A DNA stretch of 64,000 nt, taken from positions 1,240,001-1,304,000 of the forward strand of contig OZ244244.1 in assembly GCA_965217125.1 (NCBI GenBank). Direction: 5' to 3'. Each line of letters starts with the position of its first letter. Position 1 is the first letter of the stretch. The translations under genes and the position numbers were made by a program. Positions 42,709 through 51,012 of the stretch are shown here, piece by piece. Under the pieces are notes generated by a model. The model did no database searches. It was not told the origin of the DNA and was given only the letters and a program-made list of their open reading frames with translations. This stretch comes from JAAOIF01 sp965217125 (GTDB lineage Bacteria > Pseudomonadota > Gammaproteobacteria > PS1 > Pseudothioglobaceae).

Positions 42709-44229
42709 CTAATCAGCAGTGCGGACTAATCTAACTCTATTAGTATCAACGGCACGACTGTTAGCAAACATAAAGCCAGCATTGAAATTCACATTCCAAG
42801 CGGCATTGGATAAGGCGGTATTAGCATACAGAGTAGATGGCCAAAAGCTGGCAGTGTTGTTAGCATTAGGAAATGCTGGGTTAATGCTTGGATTTTCTTT
42901 AGTATAATCAGCAATACTTGTTAGTTCTTTAACATTAGGCAGGCGCCAATCATCATATCCAGCAAAAGTATGATTCTGTGCTTCTGTTAGGGCTGCTGTC
43001 CAGTTATAAGTATCTGTTGCATTGCTATCAGCTGTGCAATTATCATCAGTTAAGTTAGCTGCGGTGTTATTATTATCCCATGCTTGCCCCTGATCGCAGG
43101 CTTTCCACATTAGCCCAGTAGTATTATCGGTTATGGTGCCGTTATTATTATTAGTATAACTAACAGCAGCAGTGGCTGCTGAGACTAATCTAACTATGTA
43201 AGAAGCAGATTTAGCACTTCTATTGTTTTGGCCATTGCCGAAATCAACACGCCAAGCATTGGAGATATTGCCAACCACTCCCTGCTCAGACCAAAAACTT
43301 CTGTTGGCGGTATTAGGGAAATAATCGCTATCAATGCTTGGGTCTGCGCCATTATAATTTACAATGCTAAATAATTCATTAACGCTCGGCACACGCCAAT
43401 TAGTTATGCCACATAGCCCACTACCAGAATTTTCAGCATTAGCAGCAGTAACTAAACTGGTGCGATTGCCCCATGTATGAGTGCTATCCTTATTATCAAC
43501 GGTTTTAACTTCCCAAATCATACCAGTTACATTATCACGCACACATGACCATTTTGTGCCATTTGCTGCTGTGCCTGTGGCTGAATAAGCGCCATTTTGA
43601 ATAGTAAGTTGCGCGCCATCACTGCCTAACTTAGTAAAATCAAAGCCAGCCTGACCAGCCCCTGTTTTTTGCAAGTTAGTATCTGCATCTCTGCCTTGAT
43701 GGCAATCCTGCACTGGTATATTGCTATCAGTCGAGCAAGCCGCAGCAGTGCCACCATTGGTGCCACTAACAGTAACGCCAGTGTCGTTTAGTGCAATTGC
43801 AGTTGCAGCATTAATATATCCGTCTAAATAAGTCTTCAACTCTGCGGTTGAATTTCTGCTATCAAGTGCATTATTAGAAATGGTAGTATGTAAATTGTTA
43901 GCATTAGAGTTTAGTAAATATTTAAAGATAACCAATCCATCATTAGAGGCAGTAAGAGTCTCATTGCCATCAACATCTAAAATAGATTCTGCATTATCTA
44001 AATAAGCCTTCAACTCTGCGGTTGAATTTCTGCTATCAAGTGCATTATTAGAAATGGTAGTATGTAAATTGTTAGCATTAGAGTTTAGTAAATATTTAAA
44101 GATAACTAATCCATCATTAGAGGCAGTAAGAGTCCCATTGCCATCAACATCTAAGGAAAAAGCTGCAACAGCATTAACATTAACTAAGGCTGATAGGGTT
44201 AATAGTAGTGTTAGTATTATTTTTTTCAT
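42709..44229 (-). CDS. exported dockerin-like / DUF1566 protein, copy 1
   Basis: 506 residues. Signal peptide MKKIILTLLLTLSALVNVNA; two calcium-loop repeats of about 58 residues (LDVDGNGTLTASNDGL... and LDVDGNETLTASNDGL..., each followed by VIFKYLLNSNANNLHTTIS); a linker with two cysteines (CSTDSNIPVQDCHQGRDA); then two DUF1566 domains (about 215-345, CVRDNVTGMIWEVKT ... WRVPSVNELFSIV; about 360-506, ITDNTTGLMWKACDQGQAWD ... WRLPNVKELTSIADY ... RVRLVRTAD). DUF1566 is related to the C-type-lectin/formylglycine-enzyme fold and usually binds ligands. It is the downstream member of a tandem pair lying between clpS and clpA. Confidence 0.85.
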   Translation of the reverse strand: MKKIILTLLLTLSALVNVNAVAAFSLDVDGNGTLTASNDGLVIFKYLLNSNANNLHTTISNNALDSRNSTAELKAYLDNAESILDVDGNETLTASNDGLVIFKYLLNSNANNLHTTISNNALDSRNSTAELKTYLDGYINAATAIALNDTGVTVSGTNGGTAAACSTDSNIPVQDCHQGRDADTNLQKTGAGQAGFDFTKLGSDGAQLTIQNGAYSATGTAANGTKWSCVRDNVTGMIWEVKTVDNKDSTHTWGNRTSLVTAANAENSGSGLCGITNWRVPSVNELFSIVNYNGADPSIDSDYFPNTANRSFWSEQGVVGNISNAWRVDFGNGQNNRSAKSASYIVRLVSAATAAVSYTNNNNGTITDNTTGLMWKACDQGQAWDNNNTAANLTDDNCTADSNATDTYNWTAALTEAQNHTFAGYDDWRLPNVKELTSIADYTKENPSINPAFPNANNTASFWPSTLYANTALSNAAWNVNFNAGFMFANSRAVDTNRVRLVRTAD

Positions 44230-44321
44230 AATGGTTACCTTTTTAATAAACTTGATAGAATTATACTTGCCCTTTTAAACAAGATTAAATATTTTATAAA
44301 TTTTTTTGCTTTTTTTATTAA

Positions 44322-44342
44322 TTTAGAGGCCTTGCCTCTAAA
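44322..44342. repeat. 21-bp palindromic hairpin, copy 2
   Basis: TTTAGAGGC-CTT-GCCTCTAAA, identical to 42680-42700, placed between the two DUF1566 genes just downstream of the second one. No T-run follows on either strand, so it may be a recombination or RNA-stability element rather than a terminator. Confidence 0.9.
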
Positions 44343-44350
44343 AACTTGCG

Positions 44351-45862
44351 CTAATCAGCAGTGCGGACTAATCTAACTCTGCTATCAACGGTGCGAATGA
44401 TATTAGATATAAAGCCATTGATGAAAGCCACTCGCCAAGCGGCATTGGTATTGCCGCTGGCATCAGCATACAGAGTAGATGACCAAAAGTTGCCGGTGTT
44501 AGCATTAGGAAATACTGGGTTAATGCTTGGGCTTAAAGTGTAATCAGCAATGCTTGTTAGTTCTTTTACATTAGGCAGGCGCCAATCATCATATCCAGCA
44601 AAAGTATGATTCTGCGCTTCTGTTAGGGCTGCTGTCCAGAGATAATTATCTGTTGCATTGCTATCAGCTGTGCAATTATCATCAGTTAAGTTAGCTGCGG
44701 TGTTATTATTATCCCATGCTTGCCCCTGATCGCAGGTTTTCCACATTAGCCCAGTAGTATTATCGGTTATGGTGCCGTTATTATTATTAGTATAACTAAC
44801 AGCAACAGTATCTGCTGAGACTAATCTTACTCTGCGAGAATTAAATTTAGAACTGTTACTAATGTTTGAGCCATCGCTGAAAAAAACAGGCCAAGCATTG
44901 GAGGGATTGCTAACCACTTTCTGCTCAGACCAAAAACTGCCAATGGCGGTATTAGGGAAATAATCACTATCAATACTTGGGTTATAGTTATTATAATTTA
45001 CGATGCTAAATAATTCATTAACGCTCGGCACACGCCAATTAGTTATGCCACATAGCGCCTCAGTATTGGTAGCAGTAACTAAACTGGTGCGACTGCCCCA
45101 TGTATAAGTGCTATCCCTATTATCAGCGGTTTTAACTTCCCAAATCACACCAGTTACATTATCACGCACACATGACCATTTTGTGCCATTTGCTGCTGTG
45201 CCTGTGGCTGAATAAGCGCCATTTTGAATAGTAAGTTGCGCGCCATCACTGCCTAACTTAGTAAAATCAAAGCCAGCCTGACCAGCCCCTGTTTTTTGCA
45301 AGTTAGTATCTGCATCTCTGCCTTGATGGCAATCCTGCACTGGTATATTGCTATCAGTCGAGCAAGCCGCAGCAGTGCCACCATTGGTGCCACTAATAAT
45401 CATGCCAGTGTCGTTTAGGGCAAATGCAGGTGCAGTTGCAGTAGTAATATATCCGTCTAAATAAGCCTTCAAATCTGAGGTTGTTTTTCTGGTCTCAGGT
45501 GCATCACTAGCAATGGTAGTATGTAAATTGTTAGCATTAGAGTTTAGTAAATATTTAAAGATAATCAAGCCATCATTAGGGGCATTAATAGTGCCATTGC
45601 CATCAACATCTAAAATAGTTCCTGCATCATCTAAATAAGCTTTCAATTCTGCAGTTGTTTTTCTGCCATCAGGTGTATCACTAGCAATGGTAGTATGTAA
45701 ATTGTTAGCATTAGAGTTTAGTAAATATTTAAAGATAATCAAGCCATCATTAGGGGCATTAATAGTCCCATTACCATCAACATCTAAGGAAAAAGCTGCA
45801 ACAGCATTAACATTAACTAAGGTTGATAGGGTTAATAGTAGTGTTAGTATTATTTTTTTCAT
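44351..45862 (-). CDS. exported dockerin-like / DUF1566 protein, copy 2
   Basis: 503 residues, same domain order as its neighbour: nearly identical signal peptide, two DVDGNGTINAPNDGLIIFKY-type repeats, the two-cysteine linker, two DUF1566 domains. The linker and the beginning of each DUF1566 domain are identical to copy 1, while the ends of both DUF1566 domains differ strongly. For example, after AAW the text is RVAFINGFISNIIRTVDS here and NVNFNAGFMFANSRAVDT there. The calcium-loop repeats here (NAPNDGLIIF) match those of the protein at 61311-64000 better than copy 1 does (TASNDGLVIF). Confidence 0.85.
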   Translation of the reverse strand: MKKIILTLLLTLSTLVNVNAVAAFSLDVDGNGTINAPNDGLIIFKYLLNSNANNLHTTIASDTPDGRKTTAELKAYLDDAGTILDVDGNGTINAPNDGLIIFKYLLNSNANNLHTTIASDAPETRKTTSDLKAYLDGYITTATAPAFALNDTGMIISGTNGGTAAACSTDSNIPVQDCHQGRDADTNLQKTGAGQAGFDFTKLGSDGAQLTIQNGAYSATGTAANGTKWSCVRDNVTGVIWEVKTADNRDSTYTWGSRTSLVTATNTEALCGITNWRVPSVNELFSIVNYNNYNPSIDSDYFPNTAIGSFWSEQKVVSNPSNAWPVFFSDGSNISNSSKFNSRRVRLVSADTVAVSYTNNNNGTITDNTTGLMWKTCDQGQAWDNNNTAANLTDDNCTADSNATDNYLWTAALTEAQNHTFAGYDDWRLPNVKELTSIADYTLSPSINPVFPNANTGNFWSSTLYADASGNTNAAWRVAFINGFISNIIRTVDSRVRLVRTAD

Positions 45863-45953
45863 AATGGTTAGCTTTTTAATAAACTTGATAGAATTATAGT
45901 TGCTTTTTAAACAAGATTAAATATTTTATAAATTTTTTTGCTTTTTTTATTAA

Positions 45954-45974
45954 TTTAGATGTCTTGTCTCTAAA
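45954..45974. repeat. degenerate hairpin, copy 3
   Basis: TTTAGATGTCTTGTCTCTAAA differs from the other two copies at three positions and lies just downstream of clpS on the minus strand. It marks the right border of the duplicated segment and may be the ancestral element after clpS. Confidence 0.75.
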
Positions 45975-45998
45975 ATCTTGCCTCTAAAAAATATTGTA

Positions 45999-46304
45999 TC
46001 AATCATTCAGTTGCCTAAGTATGCACATCAAAGGTTGTTCATTTTTGCTGGCAAAATCGATTACCTGCGATACCTTAGTTTGTGCAATATCATGCGAAAA
46101 AACACCACATACCGCTTCGCCATCGGTATGGACTTTGAGCATAATTGCGTTAGCAGATTGTTCATTTTTGGCAAAAAAGCGTATCAGCACAGTTATCACA
46201 AATTCCATTGGTGTGTAGTCATCATTCAGTAGCAGCACTTCAAAACGCTTTGGTATTTTGGGCTTAGATTTTTGAGTTTGAGTAATGGTAACGGTAATAG
46301 ACAT
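45999..46304 (-). CDS. clpS: ClpA adaptor ClpS
   Basis: N-end-rule adaptor that hands substrates with destabilising N-termini to ClpAP. The 101 residues show the conserved core RFEVLLLNDDYTPMEFVITV, then NAIMLKVHTDGEAVCGVFSH and the final EQPLMCILRQ. The NDD and the residues around it form the ligand-binding and ClpA-contact surface. Normally clpS sits immediately before clpA; here both are on the minus strand but 3.4 kb apart. Confidence 0.95.
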   Translation of the reverse strand: MSITVTITQTQKSKPKIPKRFEVLLLNDDYTPMEFVITVLIRFFAKNEQSANAIMLKVHTDGEAVCGVFSHDIAQTKVSQVIDFASKNEQPLMCILRQLND

Positions 46305-46326
46305 AATAGATTATTTCCAAATAGTT

Positions 46327-47412
46327 TTATTTTGCTGACTTTGCCTTGAGAAAAAATAACACAAATATTAGTGCAATTAAAGTTGGCAATGAAGCGCTTA
46401 AAAAATGATTATAGTCAAATCTAAGTGATAAAGCACCACTAATACGCGATATTAGTTCAAAACATAAACTAATTACCAAACCAAAGAAAATATTTCTACC
46501 TAAGGACACATCACGCAATGAGCCAAAAACAAACAGTATTGAAAATAAAATCATAACCACCAAAGTTACTGGCTTAATCAGGCGCTTGTAAAACTCCACC
46601 TGAAGGGCATCAGCTGTCAGGTGATTACTGATTAAAAAATCAATTTGTTTATACAAATTCCAAGTTGATAATTCGTAAGGTTGCTTTTTTAAACTATTAA
46701 TCAAGCTGCTATTAAAAGAAACTTTAGTAGCGTATTGTTGCTGATTATTTGCTTGAATATCAACAAACTTATCGCTATAGTCTAATTGATAATGTTGGTT
46801 TTTTTCTAAATTTAGATTTTCGCCATCAAAAGTCGCTCTATCTGCGTAAATTATTGAATCTAACTGCTTTAATTGACTAATATTGATAAGCATCATATCT
46901 TCAAACAAACGCCCGTCAAAATTCTTTTTCACATGAATAATTGAATTGCCATCTTTTAGCCAAAAACCTTGTTGGTTGTTTTCAATGCTGATATTGCCGG
47001 CTAATGACTTTGCACGAAAATTTTCAGCATATTCAGTAGTTTTCGGCACTAACAACTCTCCCAAAATAATAACAAAAGTAGCAAAAATAAGTGCTGCTTT
47101 AACCACAATTTGTGCGATTTGTGCAATGGATAAGCCAGATGCTCTAACAATAATAAGCTGTGAAGTAGATGCAAGATGCCCTAATGCCAACAACGAACCT
47201 AATAAAATAACCATTGAAAAATGCGAATAAATAACTGCTGGTAAATCCGTTAATACATAAATCATAGCTTTAAACGCTGTATAATTTGCCAAACCTATCT
47301 TATCAACTTCATTAATAAAATTTAAAAATGCGTAAACAGCTAACCAAATAAATAAAACAGCTAATGTGTAAAAAGCCATAGTTTGGATGATATAACGGTT
47401 TAAAATTCTCAT
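46327..47412 (-). CDS. lptG: LPS export permease LptG
   Basis: Inner-membrane permease of the LptB2FG transporter that lifts LPS to the periplasmic bridge. 361 residues with three N-terminal helices, a periplasmic beta-jellyroll (about 130-270, for example QQGFWLKDGNSIIHVKK) and three C-terminal helices (VTLVVMILFSILFVFGSLRD). The opening MRILNRYIIQT and ASTSQLIIVRASGLSI resemble LptG more than LptF. lptF is not in this window. It is divergent from guaA with a 56-base spacer and sits 22 bases upstream of clpS on the same strand. Confidence 0.88.
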   Translation of the reverse strand: MRILNRYIIQTMAFYTLAVLFIWLAVYAFLNFINEVDKIGLANYTAFKAMIYVLTDLPAVIYSHFSMVILLGSLLALGHLASTSQLIIVRASGLSIAQIAQIVVKAALIFATFVIILGELLVPKTTEYAENFRAKSLAGNISIENNQQGFWLKDGNSIIHVKKNFDGRLFEDMMLINISQLKQLDSIIYADRATFDGENLNLEKNQHYQLDYSDKFVDIQANNQQQYATKVSFNSSLINSLKKQPYELSTWNLYKQIDFLISNHLTADALQVEFYKRLIKPVTLVVMILFSILFVFGSLRDVSLGRNIFFGLVISLCFELISRISGALSLRFDYNHFLSASLPTLIALIFVLFFLKAKSAK

Positions 47413-47468
47413 TAGTTTTGTTAGTTTAATAATTATTCAAAGGTCTTTTTGTTAAATTTAAAGTTTAT

Positions 47469-49043
47469 ATGAAAAATATTCATCGTGACAAAATCTTAAT
47501 TCTTGATTTTGGCTCTCAATATACACAATTGATTGCCCGCCGTGTGCGTGAAATTGGCATCTATTGTGAATTATTGCCGTATGATGTTGATATAGATTTT
47601 ATTAAAAAATTTAACCCTAAAGGCATTATTTTATCAGGTGGGCCTGATACCGTTACACTGAATGAATCCGCCAAAGCCCCGCAAATTGTATTTGATTTAA
47701 AAGTGCCGATTTTAGGTATTTGTTACGGTATGCACATTATGGCTGTGCAACTCGGTGGGCATGCGAGCTCAGCGGATAAACACGAATACGGCTTTGCGAA
47801 AATCCGTGCGCGTAATCACAGCTTGCTACTCAATGATATTTGTGATGAAACCAACGAACAAGGGCATGGGCTACTTGATGTGTGGATGAGTCACGGCATT
47901 GAAGTTAGTCAATTACCAGAGGGCTTTAAATCGATTGCTTCAACCGATAATTGCGCCATTGCTGGCTTTGCTAATGGCAATAAGCATTATTACGGCTTAC
48001 AGTTTCACCCAGAAGTAACTCATACCAAACAAGGCAGGCATATTCTTGATCGTTTTGTTAGCGGTATTTGTAATTGTGAAAAAAATTGGACTGCCGACAA
48101 CATTATCGCCGATTTAGTGCAAAACCTGAAAAACCAAATCGGTGATGCTAATGTATTGCTTGCTCTCTCAGGCGGCGTTGATTCATCAGTGGTTGCCGCA
48201 CTTTTGCAGCAAGCCATAGGCCCTCAACTGACTTGCGTATTTGTGGATAATGGACTACTTCGTTTAAATGAAGGCGATGAAGTAATGCAAACTTTCTCCC
48301 AAAATATGGGGGTTAAAGTTATTCGTGTTAATGCACAACAAAAATTCTACCAAGCGCTGGCTAATCAAAGCGAGCCTGAGAAAAAGCGCAAAATCATCGG
48401 TTATGCTTTTATTGAAGTATTTGAACAACAAGCCAAAAAACTCAACAATATTAAATATTTAGCCCAGGGCACAATTTATCCAGATGTGATTGAATCTGCT
48501 GGTGCTAAATCAGGCAAAGCCAAAGTGATTAAATCGCACCACAATGTCGGCGGCTTGCCTGATAATTTACAATTTGAATTGGTCGAACCACTCAAAGAAT
48601 TATTTAAAGATGAGGTGCGCGCCATTGGCGTTAAACTCGGCATTCCAGCAGATATGTTGTATCGCCATCCATTCCCTGGGCCGGGTTTAGCGGTGCGTAT
48701 TCTGGGTCAAGTTAAGGCAGAATATGCTGATATTCTGCGTCAGGCAGATGCTATTTTTATGCAAGAACTTAACAATCACAATTTATACCGCAAGGTTGAT
48801 CAAGCTTTTGCGGTATTTCTACCAATAAAATCAGTCGGCGTTACTGGAGATGAGCGGCGTTATGACTATGTTATTGCCCTGCGTGCTGTAGAAACAGTTG
48901 ATTTTATGACCGCACGCTGGGCGCGACTACCGCATGATTTCTTAGACTTTGTCTCTAATCGCATTATGAATGAAATATCACGCATATCGCGTGTAGTTTA
49001 TGATATTTCAGGCAAACCACCTGCTACCATTGAATGGGAATAA
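47469..49043 (+). CDS. guaA: GMP synthase (glutamine-hydrolysing)
   Basis: Converts XMP to GMP. The 524 residues contain the class I glutamine amidotransferase domain (ILDFGSQYTQLIARRVRE, nucleophile in GICYGMH, HPEVTHT), the ATP pyrophosphatase P-loop ALSGGVDSSVVAALL near residue 240, and the dimerisation domain ending PATIEWE. guaB, often upstream, is not present. Its end overlaps the tadA start by 10 bases. Confidence 0.97.
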   Translation: MKNIHRDKILILDFGSQYTQLIARRVREIGIYCELLPYDVDIDFIKKFNPKGIILSGGPDTVTLNESAKAPQIVFDLKVPILGICYGMHIMAVQLGGHASSADKHEYGFAKIRARNHSLLLNDICDETNEQGHGLLDVWMSHGIEVSQLPEGFKSIASTDNCAIAGFANGNKHYYGLQFHPEVTHTKQGRHILDRFVSGICNCEKNWTADNIIADLVQNLKNQIGDANVLLALSGGVDSSVVAALLQQAIGPQLTCVFVDNGLLRLNEGDEVMQTFSQNMGVKVIRVNAQQKFYQALANQSEPEKKRKIIGYAFIEVFEQQAKKLNNIKYLAQGTIYPDVIESAGAKSGKAKVIKSHHNVGGLPDNLQFELVEPLKELFKDEVRAIGVKLGIPADMLYRHPFPGPGLAVRILGQVKAEYADILRQADAIFMQELNNHNLYRKVDQAFAVFLPIKSVGVTGDERRYDYVIALRAVETVDFMTARWARLPHDFLDFVSNRIMNEISRISRVVYDISGKPPATIEWE

Positions 49044-49498
49044 CCATACAGCAACAATGGATGAGGTTGGCGCTCGAACAAGCAATGCTCGCCGAAAAAC
49101 AAGGCGAAGTGCCTGTCGGTGCAGTTTTAGTGCAAGACAATACACTTATCGCCAGCGCCCACAACCAACCCATTAGTAATAATGATGCCAGCGCCCACGC
49201 CGAAATACAGCTACTACGCACCGCCGGACAAATACTCAGTAATTATCGCCTACCCAACACCACTTTATATGTTAGCTTAGAGCCATGCTTAATGTGCCTA
49301 AGTGCGATGATGCATGCGCGTATATCAAAGTTGGTTTTTGGTGCTTATGATGAAAAAACAGGCGCTTGCGGCTCGTGTATTGATTTGTCAAACACTTCTT
49401 GTTTTAACCATACTATTGAGATTGAGGGCGGCATTTTAGCCGATGAGTGCAAACATTTATTACAACATTTTTTCCAATCCAAACGCCGCAAAACTTAG
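49034..49498 (+). CDS. tadA: tRNA-specific adenosine deaminase
   Basis: Makes inosine at the wobble position of tRNA-Arg(ACG). The 154 residues have the zinc and catalytic motif HAE (SAHAEIQLL) and PCLMC (SLEPCLMCLSAMMHARI), with QGEVPVGAVLV near the N-terminus. The end is basic (QSKRRKT). The ATG lies 10 bases inside guaA; in many gammaproteobacteria tadA likewise follows guaA. Other deaminases such as GuaD are excluded by the N-terminal helix and length. Confidence 0.93.
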   Translation: MGITIQQQWMRLALEQAMLAEKQGEVPVGAVLVQDNTLIASAHNQPISNNDASAHAEIQLLRTAGQILSNYRLPNTTLYVSLEPCLMCLSAMMHARISKLVFGAYDEKTGACGSCIDLSNTSCFNHTIEIEGGILADECKHLLQHFFQSKRRKT

Positions 49499-49613
49499 TT
49501 TTTATATGACATCGCTTTTGCTTTGCTCTTAAAAAATAACCCACCAAAATTATTTATAGTTTTTCTAAACCTTTCATCAAAAAGCAATAAAGAGCGTTCA
49601 GTGGGGTGCTTTG

Positions 49614-49730
49614 TTAAGTGCTTTGTGCATTGTGATGATTGTCTATTTTAGGTGTGTTTTTATACAAAAAATAAGCACCAATCATAGCGACAATGCCTAT
49701 CACTGTTAATGCAATACCAATATTACTCAT
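49614..49730 (-). CDS. 38-residue single-span membrane peptide
   Basis: ATG at 49730, TAA at 49614-49616, preceded by a strong ribosome-binding site (CAGGAGAC, 8 bases upstream). Residues 3-22 are one hydrophobic helix (NIGIALTVIGIVAMIGAYFL), followed by a polar tail with adjacent histidines (KIDNHHNAQST). It is about 50 bases downstream of the coiled-coil protein gene on the same strand. Small membrane proteins of this kind often modulate a larger complex; no partner is evident. The DNA 49499-49613 holds no gene with a usable start. Confidence 0.55.
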   Translation of the reverse strand: MSNIGIALTVIGIVAMIGAYFLYKNTPKIDNHHNAQST

Positions 49731-49781
49731 TTTGTTGTCTCCTGTTAGAAAAGTTAATTAGAGCAAGGCTTGCTTAGTTAG

Positions 49782-50192
49782 CTAAAATTTGTCAATAATT
49801 TTTGAGAACGTTAAAAAAGCACCCATTACGATAATCAGCGTCATCATATTTTTGTTCAGTGCTGTTTGAATAATCACTTCTATATCTTTTTTTAATAGTT
49901 CAAACTCGCCTCTTAAACCTAAAAATTCGCCTTTTAAACCTGTAAACTCGACTTTTAAATCTAAAAAATCGCCTTTTAAACTAGCAACATCTGCGGTAAC
50001 TTCGTTAAGTTTTAAATCTAAGTGATTGATGTGGTTGTATTGTGATTTAAGCAACAAAGTGTTAATATCATCCTGCGTTAAGCCCTTACCTTGGCTAAAT
50101 TTCTCCTCAATTTCTTTAACCTTAGGGGTAATCATCTCAATCAGCATATCATCCACTTTGGTTTTGTCTAATTGTTTGTTATCGTTTGCCAT
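49782..50192 (-). CDS. coiled-coil protein with C-terminal membrane anchor
   Basis: 136 residues. A polar helical N-terminus (VDDMLIEMITPKVKEIEEKF), then exact heptads LKGDFLD, LKVEFTG, LKGEFLG, LRGEFEL, LKKDIEV (about residues 72-107), then one hydrophobic helix (MMTLIIVMGAFLTFSKII) at the end. The layout recalls small tail-anchored coiled-coil proteins (DUF1640/CCDC90-like), but I do not claim the family. Heptads are encoded by 21-bp tandem repeats, so length may vary among strains. Confidence 0.65.
   Translation of the reverse strand: MANDNKQLDKTKVDDMLIEMITPKVKEIEEKFSQGKGLTQDDINTLLLKSQYNHINHLDLKLNEVTADVASLKGDFLDLKVEFTGLKGEFLGLRGEFELLKKDIEVIIQTALNKNMMTLIIVMGAFLTFSKIIDKF
49909..49992. repeat. 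21-bp tandem repeats encoding heptads
   Basis: Units 49909-49929, 49930-49950, 49951-49971 and 49972-49992 follow the pattern CCTTTTAAACCTAAAAANTCG. Each encodes one heptad of the coiled coil. Confidence 0.85.
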
Positions 50193-50263
50193 TTTTTTTG
50201 TTATAAAATTTGTGTAAGTGCTGATTATTATACTGTATCCGAGCCGTGGTTGATATAAAATTT

Positions 50264-51010
50264 CTAAACCGTGTACATACCGCCATTGATGTGTAGAGTT
50301 TGTGCGGTGATATAATCGCTACCTGTGCCTGCTAAAAATAACACTGCATTGGCGACATCTTCAACACTACCGAATTTGCCGAGTGGGATTTGCTGTGCTA
50401 ATTTGTCTTTTTGCGCTTGTGTCAGGGCATCGGTCATTGCGGTTTGGATAAAACCAGGGGCTACGGCATTCACAGTGATGCCGCGTGAGCCGACTTCGCG
50501 TGCTAAGGATTTGGTAAAACCCATAATCCCTGCTTTGGCGGCGGCGTAATTGCTTTGCCCGGCATTGCCCATAGCGCCAACCACTGAAGCAATGGAAATA
50601 ATACGCCCCTCGCGCTTTTTCATCATACCGCGTAATACTGCTTTTGACATTTTGTAAACTGATGCAAGATTGGTGTTCATAATATCATCCCATTCATCAT
50701 CTTGCATACGCATCAACAAATTATCACGCGTAATGCCTGCGTTATTGACCAAAATATCAACCATACCATAGCTGTCTGTGATGTTTTTCATCAGCTTGGT
50801 AATTTGATTATTATCAGTAACATTCAATGTCATTCCTTGTCCGCTAATCGCATGGCTTTGTAAATTGGCACTAATAGCATCTGCACCTGTTTCATTAGTT
50901 GCGGTGCCAATCACAGTAGCACCTGCATTGCCTAAGGATAAGGCAATCGCCTGTCCAATACCACGGCTCGCGCCAGTAACTAATGCAATTTTTCCTTCTA
51001 AGTTATTCAT
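50264..51010 (-). CDS. fabG: 3-oxoacyl-ACP reductase
   Basis: NADPH-dependent reductase of type II fatty-acid synthesis. The 248-residue SDR protein has the cofactor motif TGASRGIGQAIAL, NNAGITRDNLLMRM, the catalytic serine in SIASVVGAMGNAGQ, the YxxxK in NYAAAKAG, and FLAGTGSDYITAQTLHINGG at the end. It follows fabD by 2 bases. acpP and fabF, the usual next genes, are not here; the next minus-strand genes are small unknown proteins. Confidence 0.95.
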   Translation of the reverse strand: MNNLEGKIALVTGASRGIGQAIALSLGNAGATVIGTATNETGADAISANLQSHAISGQGMTLNVTDNNQITKLMKNITDSYGMVDILVNNAGITRDNLLMRMQDDEWDDIMNTNLASVYKMSKAVLRGMMKKREGRIISIASVVGAMGNAGQSNYAAAKAGIMGFTKSLAREVGSRGITVNAVAPGFIQTAMTDALTQAQKDKLAQQIPLGKFGSVEDVANAVLFLAGTGSDYITAQTLHINGGMYTV

Positions 51011-51012
51011 TA

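Larger units (their letters stand above)
42680..45974. repeat. tandem duplication unit (about 1.65 kb x 2)
   Basis: Each unit is hairpin, DUF1566 gene, and about 95 bases of upstream DNA (AATAAACTTGATAGAATTATA, then an AT-rich block ending TTTTTATTAATTTAGA). Unit 1 is about 42680-44321, unit 2 about 44322-45953. The upstream blocks at 44230-44320 and 45863-45953 are nearly identical, so promoter and gene were duplicated together. Confidence 0.88.

Noticed and set aside
42709..45862. Complete diversity-generating retroelement
   Set aside because: No reverse transcriptase, template repeat or accessory gene is present in the window, and the differences between copies are not confined to adenines.
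49499..49613. Protein-like minus-strand text (HPTERSLLLFDERF...) before the 38-residue peptide's stop
   Set aside because: There is no usable start codon or ribosome-binding site, and a stop precedes it in frame.
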